64,000 nt of DNA from an uncultured Mucispirillum sp. (GCA_944324465.1 CALUWI010000005.1:62001-126000); one strand, 5' to 3'; shown: positions 16,455-25,832, numbered from the stretch's first letter. Made by a program: numbers and translations. Notes: generated by a model not told the origin, from the letters alone.

Positions 16455-18875
16455 GTGGCGTTAAAAGATACAGAACAGACAAATAAATGTGTTTGTGCTC
16501 ACTGTTCATCAGAAGTTAATCCTAAAACTGGCATAAAAGAAAATGATAAATATTTCTGCTGTGAGGGCTGCCGTTCTGTTTATCACTTAATTAATGATGA
16601 AGGGTTTGGTTCATTTTATACCAAAAGAACAGACTGGGAAGATGCTGCACCTGTTGAACAGGTTGAAGCAGATGAAGAATATTTTGAATCATCGCTGGAA
16701 GTGCTTAATAATGGCGATTATTCTTTATCAATAGTTATAACAGGTATACGCTGTGCTGCATGTATCTGGCTTATAGAATCTTCTGCCTTAAAAGATGAAA
16801 GAATTAAATCCTTCCGCATAAACTATGCAAACCATAAAGCAAAAGTTATATTTAATCCAAAAGATATATCAGTAAAAGAAGTGCTTCAGAAAATTACAAG
16901 GCTAGGTTACTGTCCGCTTCCATCTACAAATATAGAAACAATACATGATAAAGAAAGAAAAGATTATTTTTACAGGTTTGGAGTAGCTGCATTTTTTACA
17001 ATGCAGGTAATGATGTATTCTATTGCAAACTATACAGGGTATTTTAAGGGAATGGATGAAAACTTGTATTTTCTATTTAAGCTGTTATCCTGGGCTTTAG
17101 CAACACCTGTATTAATATATTCTGCATATCCTTTTTTTCAGAAAAGCTTTTCTGCACTGAAACATTTTCATTTTACAATGGATACTCTTGTAGCAATAGG
17201 GGCTGGAACTTCATATTTATACAGTGTTGCAGCAATTTTTCTAGGTTATGAAACATACTTTGATACATCAGTTATGATTATTACTTTAATACTGCTTGGC
17301 AGATTTATAGAAGCTGGTGCAAAACAAAAGGGCGGTAATGCTGTTGCAAAACTTTTATCTTTAAAACCAAAAAATGTTAGAAAGATTATATATGAGCAGA
17401 ATGGAGAAAAATCATATATTACTATACCAATAGACCAGCTTGCAAAAGGTGATTTATTTGAAATTTCTACAGGAAGCAATGTTGCTGCTGATGGTAAAAT
17501 TATTGAAGGTGTATGTGAAATAGATGAATCTATGCTGACAGGAGAGCCTATGCCTGTTAATAAAAAAGAAGGCTCTCAGGTATATGCAGGAACAAAACTT
17601 ATTAATGGAACTTGCACAGTTATGGCTGAAAATGTTGGTGTAGACAGCTTTTTATCAAAAATTGCAGCGTCTGTTGATGATGCACAAAGCTCAAAAGCAC
17701 CAATTCAAGATGTGGCAGATAATTTTATTGGCAAATTTGTACCTTTTGTCTTAATTGTTGCTGTTTTATCATTTATATACTGGTATTTTTTAGCATCAGT
17801 TGGAGCAGAACTTTCTATAATGCGTGCAGTATCTGTTTTAGTAATTGCATGCCCTTGTGCTATGGGACTTGCAACACCACTAGCAGTAATTTCTGCTACT
17901 AATAAATTATCAGAAACTGGTGTAATATTTAAAAATGGTGAAGCTATAGAAAGATATGCTTATGTAAATGACTTTTATTTTGATAAAACAGGTACTATTA
18001 CAACAGGAAATATGACAGTAACTGATTATAAACTGTCTTTTTCATGCAGTTCTGTATTAAATTTAATAACTTCTGCTGCTTTTTATTCAAAACATCCTGC
18101 ATCAAAAGCAATTGCTGCAATAAATGAAGATTTATATGAATATGAAAAGTTTGAAGAAACAGCAGGAAAGGGCATAACTGCTAAAATAAAGAATACACAT
18201 GTTATAATCGGCTCTCAAAAATTTATGCAGGAAAACAGTGTAAAATTTACTGAAGATTATGAAGAATATATTGAAAAATCAATAGAAAAGGGCTGCACAA
18301 TAGTTTGTGCTGCAGTAAACCATATTTTAGTTGGTGTATTTTCTATTTCAGATATTATAAGAGAAGAAGCTGCCGAAACTATATCATTACTGCAGAAAGA
18401 AGGCAATAATGTTTCAATTATAACAGGGGACAGCGAAAAGGCTGCAAATATTATACTTGGAAATGCAGGAATCAAAGCCAATATTTTTGCAGATGTTTCG
18501 CCTTTTGATAAAGGCAATATTCTGCAGAATGCAAAAGATACTAAAAAAACAGTAATGGTAGGCGATGGCATAAATGATGCTATTGCATTAACTGCTGCAA
18601 GTGTTGGTATATCTATGAGAAATTCTACAGATATTTCTATAGAAAGTGCTTCTGCAGTTTTGCTTCGTAACAACTTATCAATTATAGCAAAATCTCATAA
18701 AGTATGCAGAAAAACTTTAAGAATTATTAAGGAAAATTTATTCTGGGCTTTTTCATATAACTTAATTGCTATACCATTAGCATGTACAGGCTTAATTCAT
18801 CCAGTAATGAGTGCAGCTTTTATGAGCTTTAGCTCACTTTTTGTTGTTACAAATTCAATGAGAATAAAAAGATAA
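16455..18875 (+). CDS. ccoI: Copper-translocating P-type ATPase CcoI/FixI
   Basis: The 806-residue P1B ATPase supplies copper for the cbb3 oxidase. The N-terminus has an extra cysteine-rich metal site (C12-V-C14-A-H-C17, then YFCCEGCR), followed by an HMA domain with C100xxC103. Membrane metal motif CPC is residues 466-468, phosphorylation site D510KTGT, HP in SKHPASKA, and GDGIND near the end. The additional N-terminal domain is typical of FixI/CcoI rather than CopA. The GTG start at 16455 follows AGGCAGG. It ends the + strand oxidase operon. Confidence 0.94.
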   Translation: MALKDTEQTNKCVCAHCSSEVNPKTGIKENDKYFCCEGCRSVYHLINDEGFGSFYTKRTDWEDAAPVEQVEADEEYFESSLEVLNNGDYSLSIVITGIRCAACIWLIESSALKDERIKSFRINYANHKAKVIFNPKDISVKEVLQKITRLGYCPLPSTNIETIHDKERKDYFYRFGVAAFFTMQVMMYSIANYTGYFKGMDENLYFLFKLLSWALATPVLIYSAYPFFQKSFSALKHFHFTMDTLVAIGAGTSYLYSVAAIFLGYETYFDTSVMIITLILLGRFIEAGAKQKGGNAVAKLLSLKPKNVRKIIYEQNGEKSYITIPIDQLAKGDLFEISTGSNVAADGKIIEGVCEIDESMLTGEPMPVNKKEGSQVYAGTKLINGTCTVMAENVGVDSFLSKIAASVDDAQSSKAPIQDVADNFIGKFVPFVLIVAVLSFIYWYFLASVGAELSIMRAVSVLVIACPCAMGLATPLAVISATNKLSETGVIFKNGEAIERYAYVNDFYFDKTGTITTGNMTVTDYKLSFSCSSVLNLITSAAFYSKHPASKAIAAINEDLYEYEKFEETAGKGITAKIKNTHVIIGSQKFMQENSVKFTEDYEEYIEKSIEKGCTIVCAAVNHILVGVFSISDIIREEAAETISLLQKEGNNVSIITGDSEKAANIILGNAGIKANIFADVSPFDKGNILQNAKDTKKTVMVGDGINDAIALTAASVGISMRNSTDISIESASAVLLRNNLSIIAKSHKVCRKTLRIIKENLFWAFSYNLIAIPLACTGLIHPVMSAAFMSFSSLFVVTNSMRIKR

Positions 18876-19106
18876 ACTTTAATTATGCTGCTTTTCCAGA
18901 AAAATTATTTATAATAATTATAAATTTATCAGACAGTACATATATTCTAATGGTTGTATTTATATAAAAGTATAATGTATTATATAAACTTTATGTATCA
19001 TTCAGTTACAAGTTTATGTATTTTAGATACACTTATAAAGGCAGCAGCCTGTTATAACAACAAACATAACTGAATGAAATTTATAATTTATTTATATAAG
19101 TTAACT
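18876..19106. other. Convergent intergenic region with long-range inverted repeat
   Basis: No gene is visible. A perfect 10-bp inverted repeat (CATTCAGTTA at 18999-19008, TAACTGAATG at 19067-19076) encloses 58 nt holding a smaller hairpin (AGGC-AGCA-GCCT near 19039) and TGTAT...ATACA near 19017. It could be a folded 3' UTR element for either strand. There is no U-tract and no tRNA features. Confidence 0.45.
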
Positions 19107-19766
19107 TTAATATGAGAATGTAATTCCTTGATAAATAAAATAAATACCCATAATAAAAAGAAGAAGTGCAGTTAAATGTTTAAAATATTTTACATACTGC
19201 ATTATATATGAACCTAACACAGCTAAAATCATTAATGCAACAGATGTGCCTATACCAAATGCTGCCATCATTAAAGCACCAGTATACCATGAACCAGAAG
19301 GAACTGCACCAATTACTGCACCCATAGTTAACCCGCATGGAAGAAAACCAAGAAGCAGACCATAAAAAAATGGGTTATTAGGTTTATATTTTTTTATTTT
19401 ATTCATAATTTTTAATTTAGCAAGAAAATTAAAAGAACTTAAGTTGAAGAAATACATTACAGCAAATAATATTAAAATAATACCGCCAGCGAGAGCTGCA
19501 AACTTTTGAATATTCAAAAAGTTCTGCCCAGCATAAGTTGCAATAGAGCCAAGACCGCCAGCTAATGCACCCATACTGGCATAAGTTATTGTCCTGCCGG
19601 CATTATAAAAAAAGTTAGGTATTAATATTTTATATCCAGCATTACTGTCAGAAAAAGTGCTTGAAATATGCAGAACAAAAGGGTGGCACATTAAAATACA
19701 GTGCCCAAACCCGCCTGCAAAGCCTACTAAAAAATGACCAGTAACTAAAGCCAGAATTTCAGCCAT
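19107..19766 (-). CDS. DsbD_2/TauE-SafE-like membrane protein of oxidase clusters
   Basis: This 219-residue polytopic protein has six hydrophobic segments in two halves. The first half holds GFGHCILMCHPFV and the second GLLLGFLPCGLTMG, the paired Cys/Gly motifs of the UreH-like (DsbD_2) domain. Relatives are often found beside cbb3 oxidase or copper genes and are thought to move reductant or metal across the inner membrane; the precise substrate is not established. The gene downstream of the signal-peptide protein is only 7 nt away, so the two are co-transcribed. Confidence 0.8.
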   Translation of the reverse strand: MAEILALVTGHFLVGFAGGFGHCILMCHPFVLHISSTFSDSNAGYKILIPNFFYNAGRTITYASMGALAGGLGSIATYAGQNFLNIQKFAALAGGIILILFAVMYFFNLSSFNFLAKLKIMNKIKKYKPNNPFFYGLLLGFLPCGLTMGAVIGAVPSGSWYTGALMMAAFGIGTSVALMILAVLGSYIMQYVKYFKHLTALLLFIMGIYFIYQGITFSY

Positions 19767-19773
19767 ATAAAAC

Positions 19774-20187
19774 CTATTTTACATCATAAAATATATAAAA
19801 AGTAGTAGTTTTACCATCCATGTATGTAATATCAGCTTTTGTATACCATTTAGTTCTGCCAGACATACATTTTACTAAAGTCTGGCTAACTGTAAATTCA
19901 GTATCAGAAACTTTTTTGCCTTCATATTCATATTTACCCATATCCATTTCCATATTAGATTTAAATTTAACTGACTTAACTGGTCTGTCAAATTTGTAAG
20001 TCAATGTAAATTCTTTCATCGGTTTCATTGGGCGTGTTGCAGAAACAGATATTCCATAAGTATCATTTTTAAAAACGCCGTCTTTTTCTGTAATATCATA
20101 AGCTGCATTATAATTTACAGGAAATGCTGCAAAACTTAAAAATGGAACTGCCATAATAATTGTTAAAGCTAAAAGGATTTTTCTCAT
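19774..20187 (-). CDS. Exported Met/Cys-containing protein, probably copper-linked
   Basis: I start at the ATG at 20187 because GGAAAG lies 4 nt upstream and the product (137 residues) then opens with a signal peptide (MRKILLALTIIMAVPFLSFA). The mature domain looks like a beta-sandwich of the YtkA/FixH kind. It has RPMKPMKEF, then NMEMDMGKYEYEG and a single LVKCMSGRTKWY. Clustered Met plus one Cys suggest periplasmic Cu(I) binding, fitting the neighbouring DsbD_2 gene and the facing cbb3 cluster. Not proven. Confidence 0.6.
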   Translation of the reverse strand: MRKILLALTIIMAVPFLSFAAFPVNYNAAYDITEKDGVFKNDTYGISVSATRPMKPMKEFTLTYKFDRPVKSVKFKSNMEMDMGKYEYEGKKVSDTEFTVSQTLVKCMSGRTKWYTKADITYMDGKTTTFYIFYDVK

Positions 20188-20498
20188 AAAAACTTTCCAT
20201 ACATATTTATAATAATCAAACCATATCATATATAAAAAGATAATGCAAGTCTTTTAATTAATTATGTCCGATAAGATATATTATGTAAAATAAAAGAAAT
20301 AAAAAGGGGGAGTAAGTTTAAAATTTTGCCCTAGAAACGATTTTGCCATATATTTATACACTGATGATTTAAAATCCCCTTAGAAGTCAAAATTTGAATT
20401 TGTTTAAAATAATAAGTTTGGCAGCAATTATTTATTGATTAAAAATACGCTTTATTATATTATTATAGCTGGTAAATAAAATTTATTGGAGTTACGCT
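20188..20498. other. Intergenic region between divergent genes
   Basis: This 311-nt stretch should hold promoters for the exported protein (-) and for gph (+). I see a run AAAAAGGGGG at 20301 and CCCCTT at 20376, loosely complementary over about 70 nt. Short repeats of ATTTTGCC occur near 20323 and 20340. Neither strand has a credible coding frame. I cannot assign a regulator site. Confidence 0.4.
20488..20491 (+). promoter_or_regulatory. Ribosome binding site that fixes the gph start
   Basis: GGAG (in TTGGAG) lies 7 nt before ATA at 20499. It is the only Shine-Dalgarno-like site upstream of the HAD nucleophile codons that is in register with a possible start. No ATG, GTG or TTG is available between the in-frame TAG at 20466 and the DLDGT motif. 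Confidence 0.6.
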
Positions 20499-21140
20499 AT
20501 AAATACTCAGTTAGTTATTTTTGATTTAGACGGCACATTATGCGATACTTTTGATGATATATATTTGTCATTAAAACATACTCTTGATAATTTTAATGTT
20601 TTTACACCTTCTCTTGATGAAGTTAAATCCTTTATTGGTGATGGTCTTGCTCTGCTTATAGAAAGAACATTAAATGTTACAAACCAGACTCATTTAAAAA
20701 ATGATATTATGGCTTCTTTTATGCAGTATTATAAAGAACACTGCACAGATTCTACATTATTATTTCCCGGAATGGAAAATGTTTTAAAAGAATTATACAG
20801 TAATAATGTAAATATGGCTGTTGTTTCTAACAAAGCTCACCATTTAGTTCATATTATCATAAAAGAGCTTGGCTTATATGATTATTTTAAATTTGTTTAT
20901 GGCGGCGATAGTTTTGATGAAAAGAAACCATCTGCTAAACCATTATTAAATATAGTAAACAGTTTAAATGTAATGCCAGAAAATTCATTTATGGTTGGAG
21001 ACAGCGATAATGATGTACTTGCAGGTATTTCTGCTGGTATGAAAACAATTTACTGTTCTTACGGCTATGCTCCATTAAAAAAATCAAAATCAGATTATGT
21101 TGTTGATAATCCATTAGATATTTTAAATTTTGTAAGGTAA
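20499..21140 (+). CDS. gph: HAD hydrolase, phosphoglycolate phosphatase-like
   Basis: The 214-residue frame holds all HAD motifs. Motif I is VIFDLDGTLCD (catalytic Asp at about residues 9 and 11), motif II is AVVSNKAHH, the Lys is in KKPSAKP, and the acidic motif is MVGDSDNDVLAG. The frame is open from CTG 20469, but the site matching the Shine-Dalgarno is ATA 20499, an unusual initiation codon. A TTG start at 20565 would delete motif I and cannot give an active enzyme. Substrate (2-phosphoglycolate or another small phosphate) is inferred from family. It leads an apparent operon with mtaD and purB. Confidence 0.85.
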   Translation: MNTQLVIFDLDGTLCDTFDDIYLSLKHTLDNFNVFTPSLDEVKSFIGDGLALLIERTLNVTNQTHLKNDIMASFMQYYKEHCTDSTLLFPGMENVLKELYSNNVNMAVVSNKAHHLVHIIIKELGLYDYFKFVYGGDSFDEKKPSAKPLLNIVNSLNVMPENSFMVGDSDNDVLAGISAGMKTIYCSYGYAPLKKSKSDYVVDNPLDILNFVR

Positions 21141-21145
21141 ATAGT

Positions 21146-22402
21146 ATGAGTAAAACTGCTTTTTATGCTGATTATATATATTATAATAATGAAATACATA
21201 GTAATTCATACCTTTTAGTTACAGATAATATTATAGACGGCATTTGTGATGATATTGAAAAATATCCAGATTATAAAGTTAAAAAATTTAATAATTCAGC
21301 TGTTTTTCCAGGTTTAATTAATACTCACAATCATTTAGGTATGGGAATAATGCGTGGTTATGCAGATGATTTGCCGCTTATGACTTGGCTTAATGATTAT
21401 ATATGGCCTGCTGAAAGAAAAATTTTATCAGGTGAATTTGTTTATTATTCCACCCTTTTATCATTAGCTGAATCTATCCGTTCAGGTGTTACCTGTATTA
21501 ATGATATGTATTTCTTTGCTTTTGATGCAAAAAGAGCTTTTGAAAAAGCTGGTATTCGCGGTGTAGTTGGTTTTGGTGTGCTTGAAAATTTCAGCAGAGC
21601 TTTTAAAGCTGCTGATGAATTTGAAGAATCAGAACTTGTGAAGTTATCAATATGCCCGCATGCTTTATATACAGTGCCTTTTGATGTAATGAAACAGTGC
21701 TGTGATTATGCTAAAAAAAGAAATGTTTTACTGCATACTCATTTGGCAGAAACTCTTGATGAAGAAAAACAAATTTTAGAAAAATATAATAAAAGACCTG
21801 TTGAATTAATGTATGAAACAGGTGCTTTTGATACTAACTCTGTATTTGCTCACTGTGTTCATATTAATGATGATGATATGAAAATAATGGCAGATAAAAA
21901 AGTCAATGTATCTCACTGTTTAGAAAGCAATTTAAAACTTGCAAGCGGTTTTTCACCTGTAAAAAAAATGCTGGATGCTGGAATAAATGTTTCCATAGGA
22001 ACAGACGGTGTATGCAGCAATAATGATTTATCTATGATTGGTGAAATGAGCACAGTATCTAAATTTCACAAGGCATTTAATATGGATGCAACTGCCCTTT
22101 CAGCAGATACTGTTTTACAGATGGCTTCATCTTATGGTGCAAAAGCATTGAATTTACAAGGTATCGGCACTTTAAATAAAGGCATAAAAGCTGATTTCTT
22201 TGTATTATCTTTTAATGCTGTTCATTTAACACCTGTATATAATCCTGTATCTCATCTTGTATATGCTGCAAAAGATAATGATATTACAGATGTTTATGTA
22301 AACGGAAGCCCTGTTATGCAGGATAGAAAATTAATTCATTTTGATGAAGAAGAAATAAAAAATTATGCCAGAGAAAAGGCGAAAATATTACTAAAAGGAT
22401 AA
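21146..22402 (+). CDS. mtaD: 5-methylthioadenosine/S-adenosylhomocysteine deaminase
   Basis: This 418-residue amidohydrolase deaminates MTA/SAH (or related adenosyl compounds). Metal ligands are in NTHNHLGMGIMRG, HTHLAET, AHCVHI and GTDGVCSNN. The sequence LMTWLNDYIWPAER after the first motif is characteristic of the MtaD/SAH deaminase group. In futalosine-pathway bacteria a related enzyme deaminates aminofutalosine, and mqnD occurs in this window, so that substrate is possible. The start is 5 nt after gph and 4 nt separate it from purB. Confidence 0.85.
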   Translation: MSKTAFYADYIYYNNEIHSNSYLLVTDNIIDGICDDIEKYPDYKVKKFNNSAVFPGLINTHNHLGMGIMRGYADDLPLMTWLNDYIWPAERKILSGEFVYYSTLLSLAESIRSGVTCINDMYFFAFDAKRAFEKAGIRGVVGFGVLENFSRAFKAADEFEESELVKLSICPHALYTVPFDVMKQCCDYAKKRNVLLHTHLAETLDEEKQILEKYNKRPVELMYETGAFDTNSVFAHCVHINDDDMKIMADKKVNVSHCLESNLKLASGFSPVKKMLDAGINVSIGTDGVCSNNDLSMIGEMSTVSKFHKAFNMDATALSADTVLQMASSYGAKALNLQGIGTLNKGIKADFFVLSFNAVHLTPVYNPVSHLVYAAKDNDITDVYVNGSPVMQDRKLIHFDEEEIKNYAREKAKILLKG

Positions 22403-22406
22403 GAGA

Positions 22407-23843
22407 ATGAACGAATTTGACAGATTTAAGACACCATTTGAAGAAAGATATTCTTCTAAAGAAATGCTTTATTTATTTTCTCCAAACAAAAAATTTACTA
22501 CATGGAGAAAACTTTGGATTGCTCTTGCAGAATCAGAAAAAGAGCTTGGCTTAAATATCACTCAGGAACAAATTGATGAAATGAAAAGCCATATTGAAGA
22601 TATTGATTTTGAATATGCAAAAGAAATGGAAAAGAAATTCAGACACGATGTTATGGCCCATGTTCATACTTTTGGTAAAGTCTGCCCTTCTGCTATGCCT
22701 ATTATCCATTTAGGTGCAACAAGTGCATTTGTTGGTGATAATACTGATATTATTGTTATGAAAGAAGCATTAGAGCTTGTTCGCAGTAAACTTGTAGCAG
22801 TTTTAGAAAACTTAAAGGCTTTTGCTTTAAAATATAAAGATTTACCAGCTTTAGGTTTCACTCATTTTCAGCCTGCTCAGCTTACAACAGTTGGAAAAAG
22901 AGCTACATTATGGATGCAGGATTTTATGCTTGATTTAGAAAACCTTGTATTTGAACTTTCAAATATAAGATTTAGAGGGGTTAAAGGAACTACAGGAACA
23001 CAGGCTTCCTTCCTTCACTTATTTAATAATGACCATGAAAAAGTAAGACAGTTAGATAAATTAGTATCTTCTAAAATGGGCTTTGAAAAAGTTTTTGGAG
23101 TAAGTGGTCAGACTTACACAAGAAAACAGGATTCAAGAATTATTGCTGTTTTAGCAGGTCTTGCAGAATCTGCACATAAATTTGCTACAGATATAAGACT
23201 TTTAGCAAACTTAAAAGAAGTAGAAGAACCATTTGAAAAAAATCAAATCGGTTCAAGTGCTATGGCTTATAAACGCAATCCTATGAGAAGTGAAAGAGTT
23301 TGTGCCCTTTCCCGCTTTATAATTGCAGCATCATCAAATACTTACTACACTCATTCTGTTCAGTGGTTTGAAAGAACATTAGATGATTCAGCAAACAGAA
23401 GACTTTCTATTTCTGAAACATTTTTAGCTGCAGATGCTGTTTTAGAGCTGCTTTTAAATATTACAAGCGGTTTAGTTGTGTATGAAAAAGTTATTGCAAA
23501 ACGCATATCTGAAGAACTTCCATTTATGGCTACAGAAAATATTATTATGGAATCAGTTCAGCGTGGTGCAGACCGTCAGGAAATGCATGAGCAGATTCGT
23601 GTTCACTCTATGGAGGCAGGAAAACGAGTTAAACAGGACGGCCTTGATAATGACTTATTAAAACGAGTTATTGCTGATGATAAAATACCTTTAGATGAAA
23701 AAGATATTGAGCGTATCTTAAACCCTAAAGAATTTATTGGCAGAGCTCCAGAACAGACTGTTGAATTTATTGAAAATGAAATAGACCCGCTTATATCTAA
23801 ATATAAAACAGATAAAAGCTATGAAGGCATAGTTAATGTATAA
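22407..23843 (+). CDS. purB: Adenylosuccinate lyase
   Basis: PurB releases fumarate from SAICAR and adenylosuccinate in purine synthesis. The 478-residue length and the superfamily signature GSSAMAYKRNPMRSE are present, as are MAHVHTFGKVCP and GATSAFVGDN with the active-site His/Thr, and KGTTGTQASF. It resembles the longer eukaryote-like PurB group (C-terminal EFIGRAPEQTVEFIE). It is followed by a strong terminator and shares the nucleoside theme with mtaD. Confidence 0.95.
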   Translation: MNEFDRFKTPFEERYSSKEMLYLFSPNKKFTTWRKLWIALAESEKELGLNITQEQIDEMKSHIEDIDFEYAKEMEKKFRHDVMAHVHTFGKVCPSAMPIIHLGATSAFVGDNTDIIVMKEALELVRSKLVAVLENLKAFALKYKDLPALGFTHFQPAQLTTVGKRATLWMQDFMLDLENLVFELSNIRFRGVKGTTGTQASFLHLFNNDHEKVRQLDKLVSSKMGFEKVFGVSGQTYTRKQDSRIIAVLAGLAESAHKFATDIRLLANLKEVEEPFEKNQIGSSAMAYKRNPMRSERVCALSRFIIAASSNTYYTHSVQWFERTLDDSANRRLSISETFLAADAVLELLLNITSGLVVYEKVIAKRISEELPFMATENIIMESVQRGADRQEMHEQIRVHSMEAGKRVKQDGLDNDLLKRVIADDKIPLDEKDIERILNPKEFIGRAPEQTVEFIENEIDPLISKYKTDKSYEGIVNV

Positions 23844-23867
23844 TAAATAAAATATGTAATATATTTT

Positions 23868-23900
23868 AGGCTTAGGCTTTAAAGGCTTAAGCCTTTTTTT
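23868..23900 (+). terminator. Rho-independent terminator after purB
   Basis: AGGCTTAGGCT pairs with GGCTTAAGCCT (one G-U), followed directly by a run of seven T. Confidence 0.88.
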
Positions 23901-23921
23901 ATGATTTTTTAAATTAATCAT

Positions 23922-23957
23922 AAAAAAGCCTTGTCATGAATATTTTAGACAAGGCTT
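23922..23957 (-). terminator. Rho-independent terminator of the - strand block
   Basis: Read on the - strand, AAGCCTTGTC and GACAAGGCTT form a perfect 10-bp stem with a 12-nt loop, followed by a T-run. It lies just beyond the stop of the CsgG-like lipoprotein gene. Confidence 0.85.
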
Positions 23958-23982
23958 AATGTTAATATTTTTAATATTTAAA

Positions 23983-24984
23983 TTACATCTGCTGTTTTAA
24001 TGTTTTTTGGTTTTCAATACTTTCTTTTGCTCTGTTAATAGCATCAGAAATTACTCTTACAGGTTTTCCTGCATAATCTTCAGCTTTTGAAAAGTAAGAT
24101 AATGCATCATTAAATTTTCCAGCTAATTCTTTGCAAACACCAACATTATAATTTAAGCTGATAGAATATGGAGATTCTTTTAAACCGTTCTGCCAAAGTT
24201 CGCATGCTTTTTCCATTCTGTCATTTTTTGCAAATGATATACCATTTTTTAATAAAAGTTTTGAAGTATCATTTGTACCGTCAGTATTAGACATTAACTC
24301 TATTTGTATAGTCTGTACATACGGAGCAATATCAAGCCTGAAATTATATAAAATATTTCTTAATGCACTTTCATATAACTCACCTTCTGACTGTGGTGTA
24401 AACAGGCTGTCAGAACAGCCGTAAGTAGAATCTTTCCCTTTAAATTCTTTTGCATATACCACCTGCCCTGTAGATATAGATGTAAGTTTAGGTGTTACAT
24501 TTATAAGCATATCTCTAGTTTCGCAAGGCACTGTATATTCTCTGTAATACTGACACTTGCCGTCAACATAGTTCATACATTTAGACCTGGTTTCATAAGA
24601 GCGGCTCACATTATAAGTAGACTGTGCATGACCTGCCCATACAGCTTCTGCACCAACTAACTGTCCAAAATCCACAATGGTATCTGGGTTTGCCATAGTC
24701 ATTTGAAACTGCTGTTCTTTAATAATTTTATCAATATTTGCTCTATCCACAACAGAATATTGTTTTTTATCATTAACTTCTGCTTTAATAACAACAGTTT
24801 CAAGTCTGCTTGAAATATCTCTGCCCTTGTTTCCTGAAAAGTCTAAAAAAGCAACTGTTTTATATCTTGTTACTTCTGTTGCTCCTGCAGGGATAATTTT
24901 TGAAGCATTGATTTTTGTAGCACACCCTGATAATAAAACCATAGAAAATAAAACTAAAATACAATTCTGCAATAAGTGCCGCAT
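23983..24984 (-). CDS. CsgG/LpoB-like lipoprotein with C-terminal TPR-like region
   Basis: The 333-residue protein begins with a signal peptide and lipobox (MVLLSGC, lipidated Cys near residue 21). The domain from about 40 to 225 (TVAFLDFSGNKG, QYSVVDRANIDKIIKEQQ, ADAVW-like GAEAVWAG) is the CsgG/LpoB/TolB-N type fold used by periplasmic envelope factors. About residues 250-320 look like two TPR helical hairpins (GISFAKNDRMEKACELWQNG, YNVGVCKELAGKFNDALSYF). It lies under the outer membrane; its partner is unknown. The start is inside the preceding methyltransferase gene by 31 nt. Confidence 0.75.
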   Translation of the reverse strand: MRHLLQNCILVLFSMVLLSGCATKINASKIIPAGATEVTRYKTVAFLDFSGNKGRDISSRLETVVIKAEVNDKKQYSVVDRANIDKIIKEQQFQMTMANPDTIVDFGQLVGAEAVWAGHAQSTYNVSRSYETRSKCMNYVDGKCQYYREYTVPCETRDMLINVTPKLTSISTGQVVYAKEFKGKDSTYGCSDSLFTPQSEGELYESALRNILYNFRLDIAPYVQTIQIELMSNTDGTNDTSKLLLKNGISFAKNDRMEKACELWQNGLKESPYSISLNYNVGVCKELAGKFNDALSYFSKAEDYAGKPVRVISDAINRAKESIENQKTLKQQM

Positions 24985-25832
24985 GGCATAACCCTCCTGT
25001 TTTTTCTAAATGGTAAACCTATTTCACCACATAGCAGACTGCTGTTTTTATGAAGTAAATCTCCAAAACAGTCCATAGAAATATTATATATAGATAGCGG
25101 TGATAATCCAGAAGTATATGAATTTATTAAAATAAACTTAGGATTATCTGATAATATTTTTTTACATGCAATAAGCAGGTCCCACAAATCTTTTTCTAAC
25201 TTCCATACTTCTCCAGAAGCACCTCTGCCAAAAGATGGCGGGTCCATAACTATGCCGTCATATTTTTTATTTCGTCTTTCTTCTCTTTGAATAAATTTCA
25301 TACAGTCATCAACAATCAGCCTTACTTTTCCATCCGGCACTTTTGAAAGCTGCATATTTTCTTTACACCAGCTTACACTTCCTTTTGATGCATCTACATG
25401 GCATACATTTGCCCCCGCTAATGCAGATGCAACAGTTGCTGCCCCAGTATATCCAAAAAGATTAATAATATTAGATGCTTTTTTTTCTTTTATAATACCT
25501 GCTATCCAGTCCCAGTTTGCTGCCTGTTCTGGAAAAAGTCCAGTATGTTTAAAGCCTGTTGGTCGCACTTTTAATACCATATCATTATAAGTTACATTCC
25601 ATGATTCTGGTATAGACATATTATAAAATTTCCACTGACCGCCGCCGTTTGAGCTTCTTGTATAAACTGCATCAGCTTTAGACCAAAGTTTATCATCACT
25701 TTTTGCCCACACAGCCTGCGGGTCTGGTCTTAAAAGAAGATATTTATTCCATTTTTCTAATTTAACACCATTTCCAGAATCTATTAACTGAAAATCTTTC
25801 CATTTATCTGATATAACTAATTCTGATTTCAA
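24954..25832 (-). CDS. Class I SAM-dependent methyltransferase (RlmI/RlmK-like)
   Basis: This 292-residue Rossmann methyltransferase has motif I in NLFGYTGAATVASALAGA, the acidic motif HVDASKGSVSWCKENM and the catalytic motif IVMDPPSFGRG, as in the 23S rRNA RlmI/RlmK family. The N-terminal ~70 residues resemble the RlmK-like EEHID lead-in but there is no PUA domain. The rRNA target is inferred, not seen. It starts 4 nt inside pyrD, and its 3' end overlaps the lipoprotein gene. Confidence 0.82.
   Translation of the reverse strand: MKSELVISDKWKDFQLIDSGNGVKLEKWNKYLLLRPDPQAVWAKSDDKLWSKADAVYTRSSNGGGQWKFYNMSIPESWNVTYNDMVLKVRPTGFKHTGLFPEQAANWDWIAGIIKEKKASNIINLFGYTGAATVASALAGANVCHVDASKGSVSWCKENMQLSKVPDGKVRLIVDDCMKFIQREERRNKKYDGIVMDPPSFGRGASGEVWKLEKDLWDLLIACKKILSDNPKFILINSYTSGLSPLSIYNISMDCFGDLLHKNSSLLCGEIGLPFRKNRRVMPCGTYCRIVF

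Noticed and set aside
18257-18673. 138-residue open frame antisense to ccoI
   Set aside because: It is a mirror of the ccoI codon bias, with no ribosome site or family pattern; the ccoI frame holds all P-type ATPase motifs.
18999-19076. Possible tRNA because of size and closing stem
   Set aside because: The closing stem is 10 bp, with no T-loop GTTCRA or D-loop signature on either strand.
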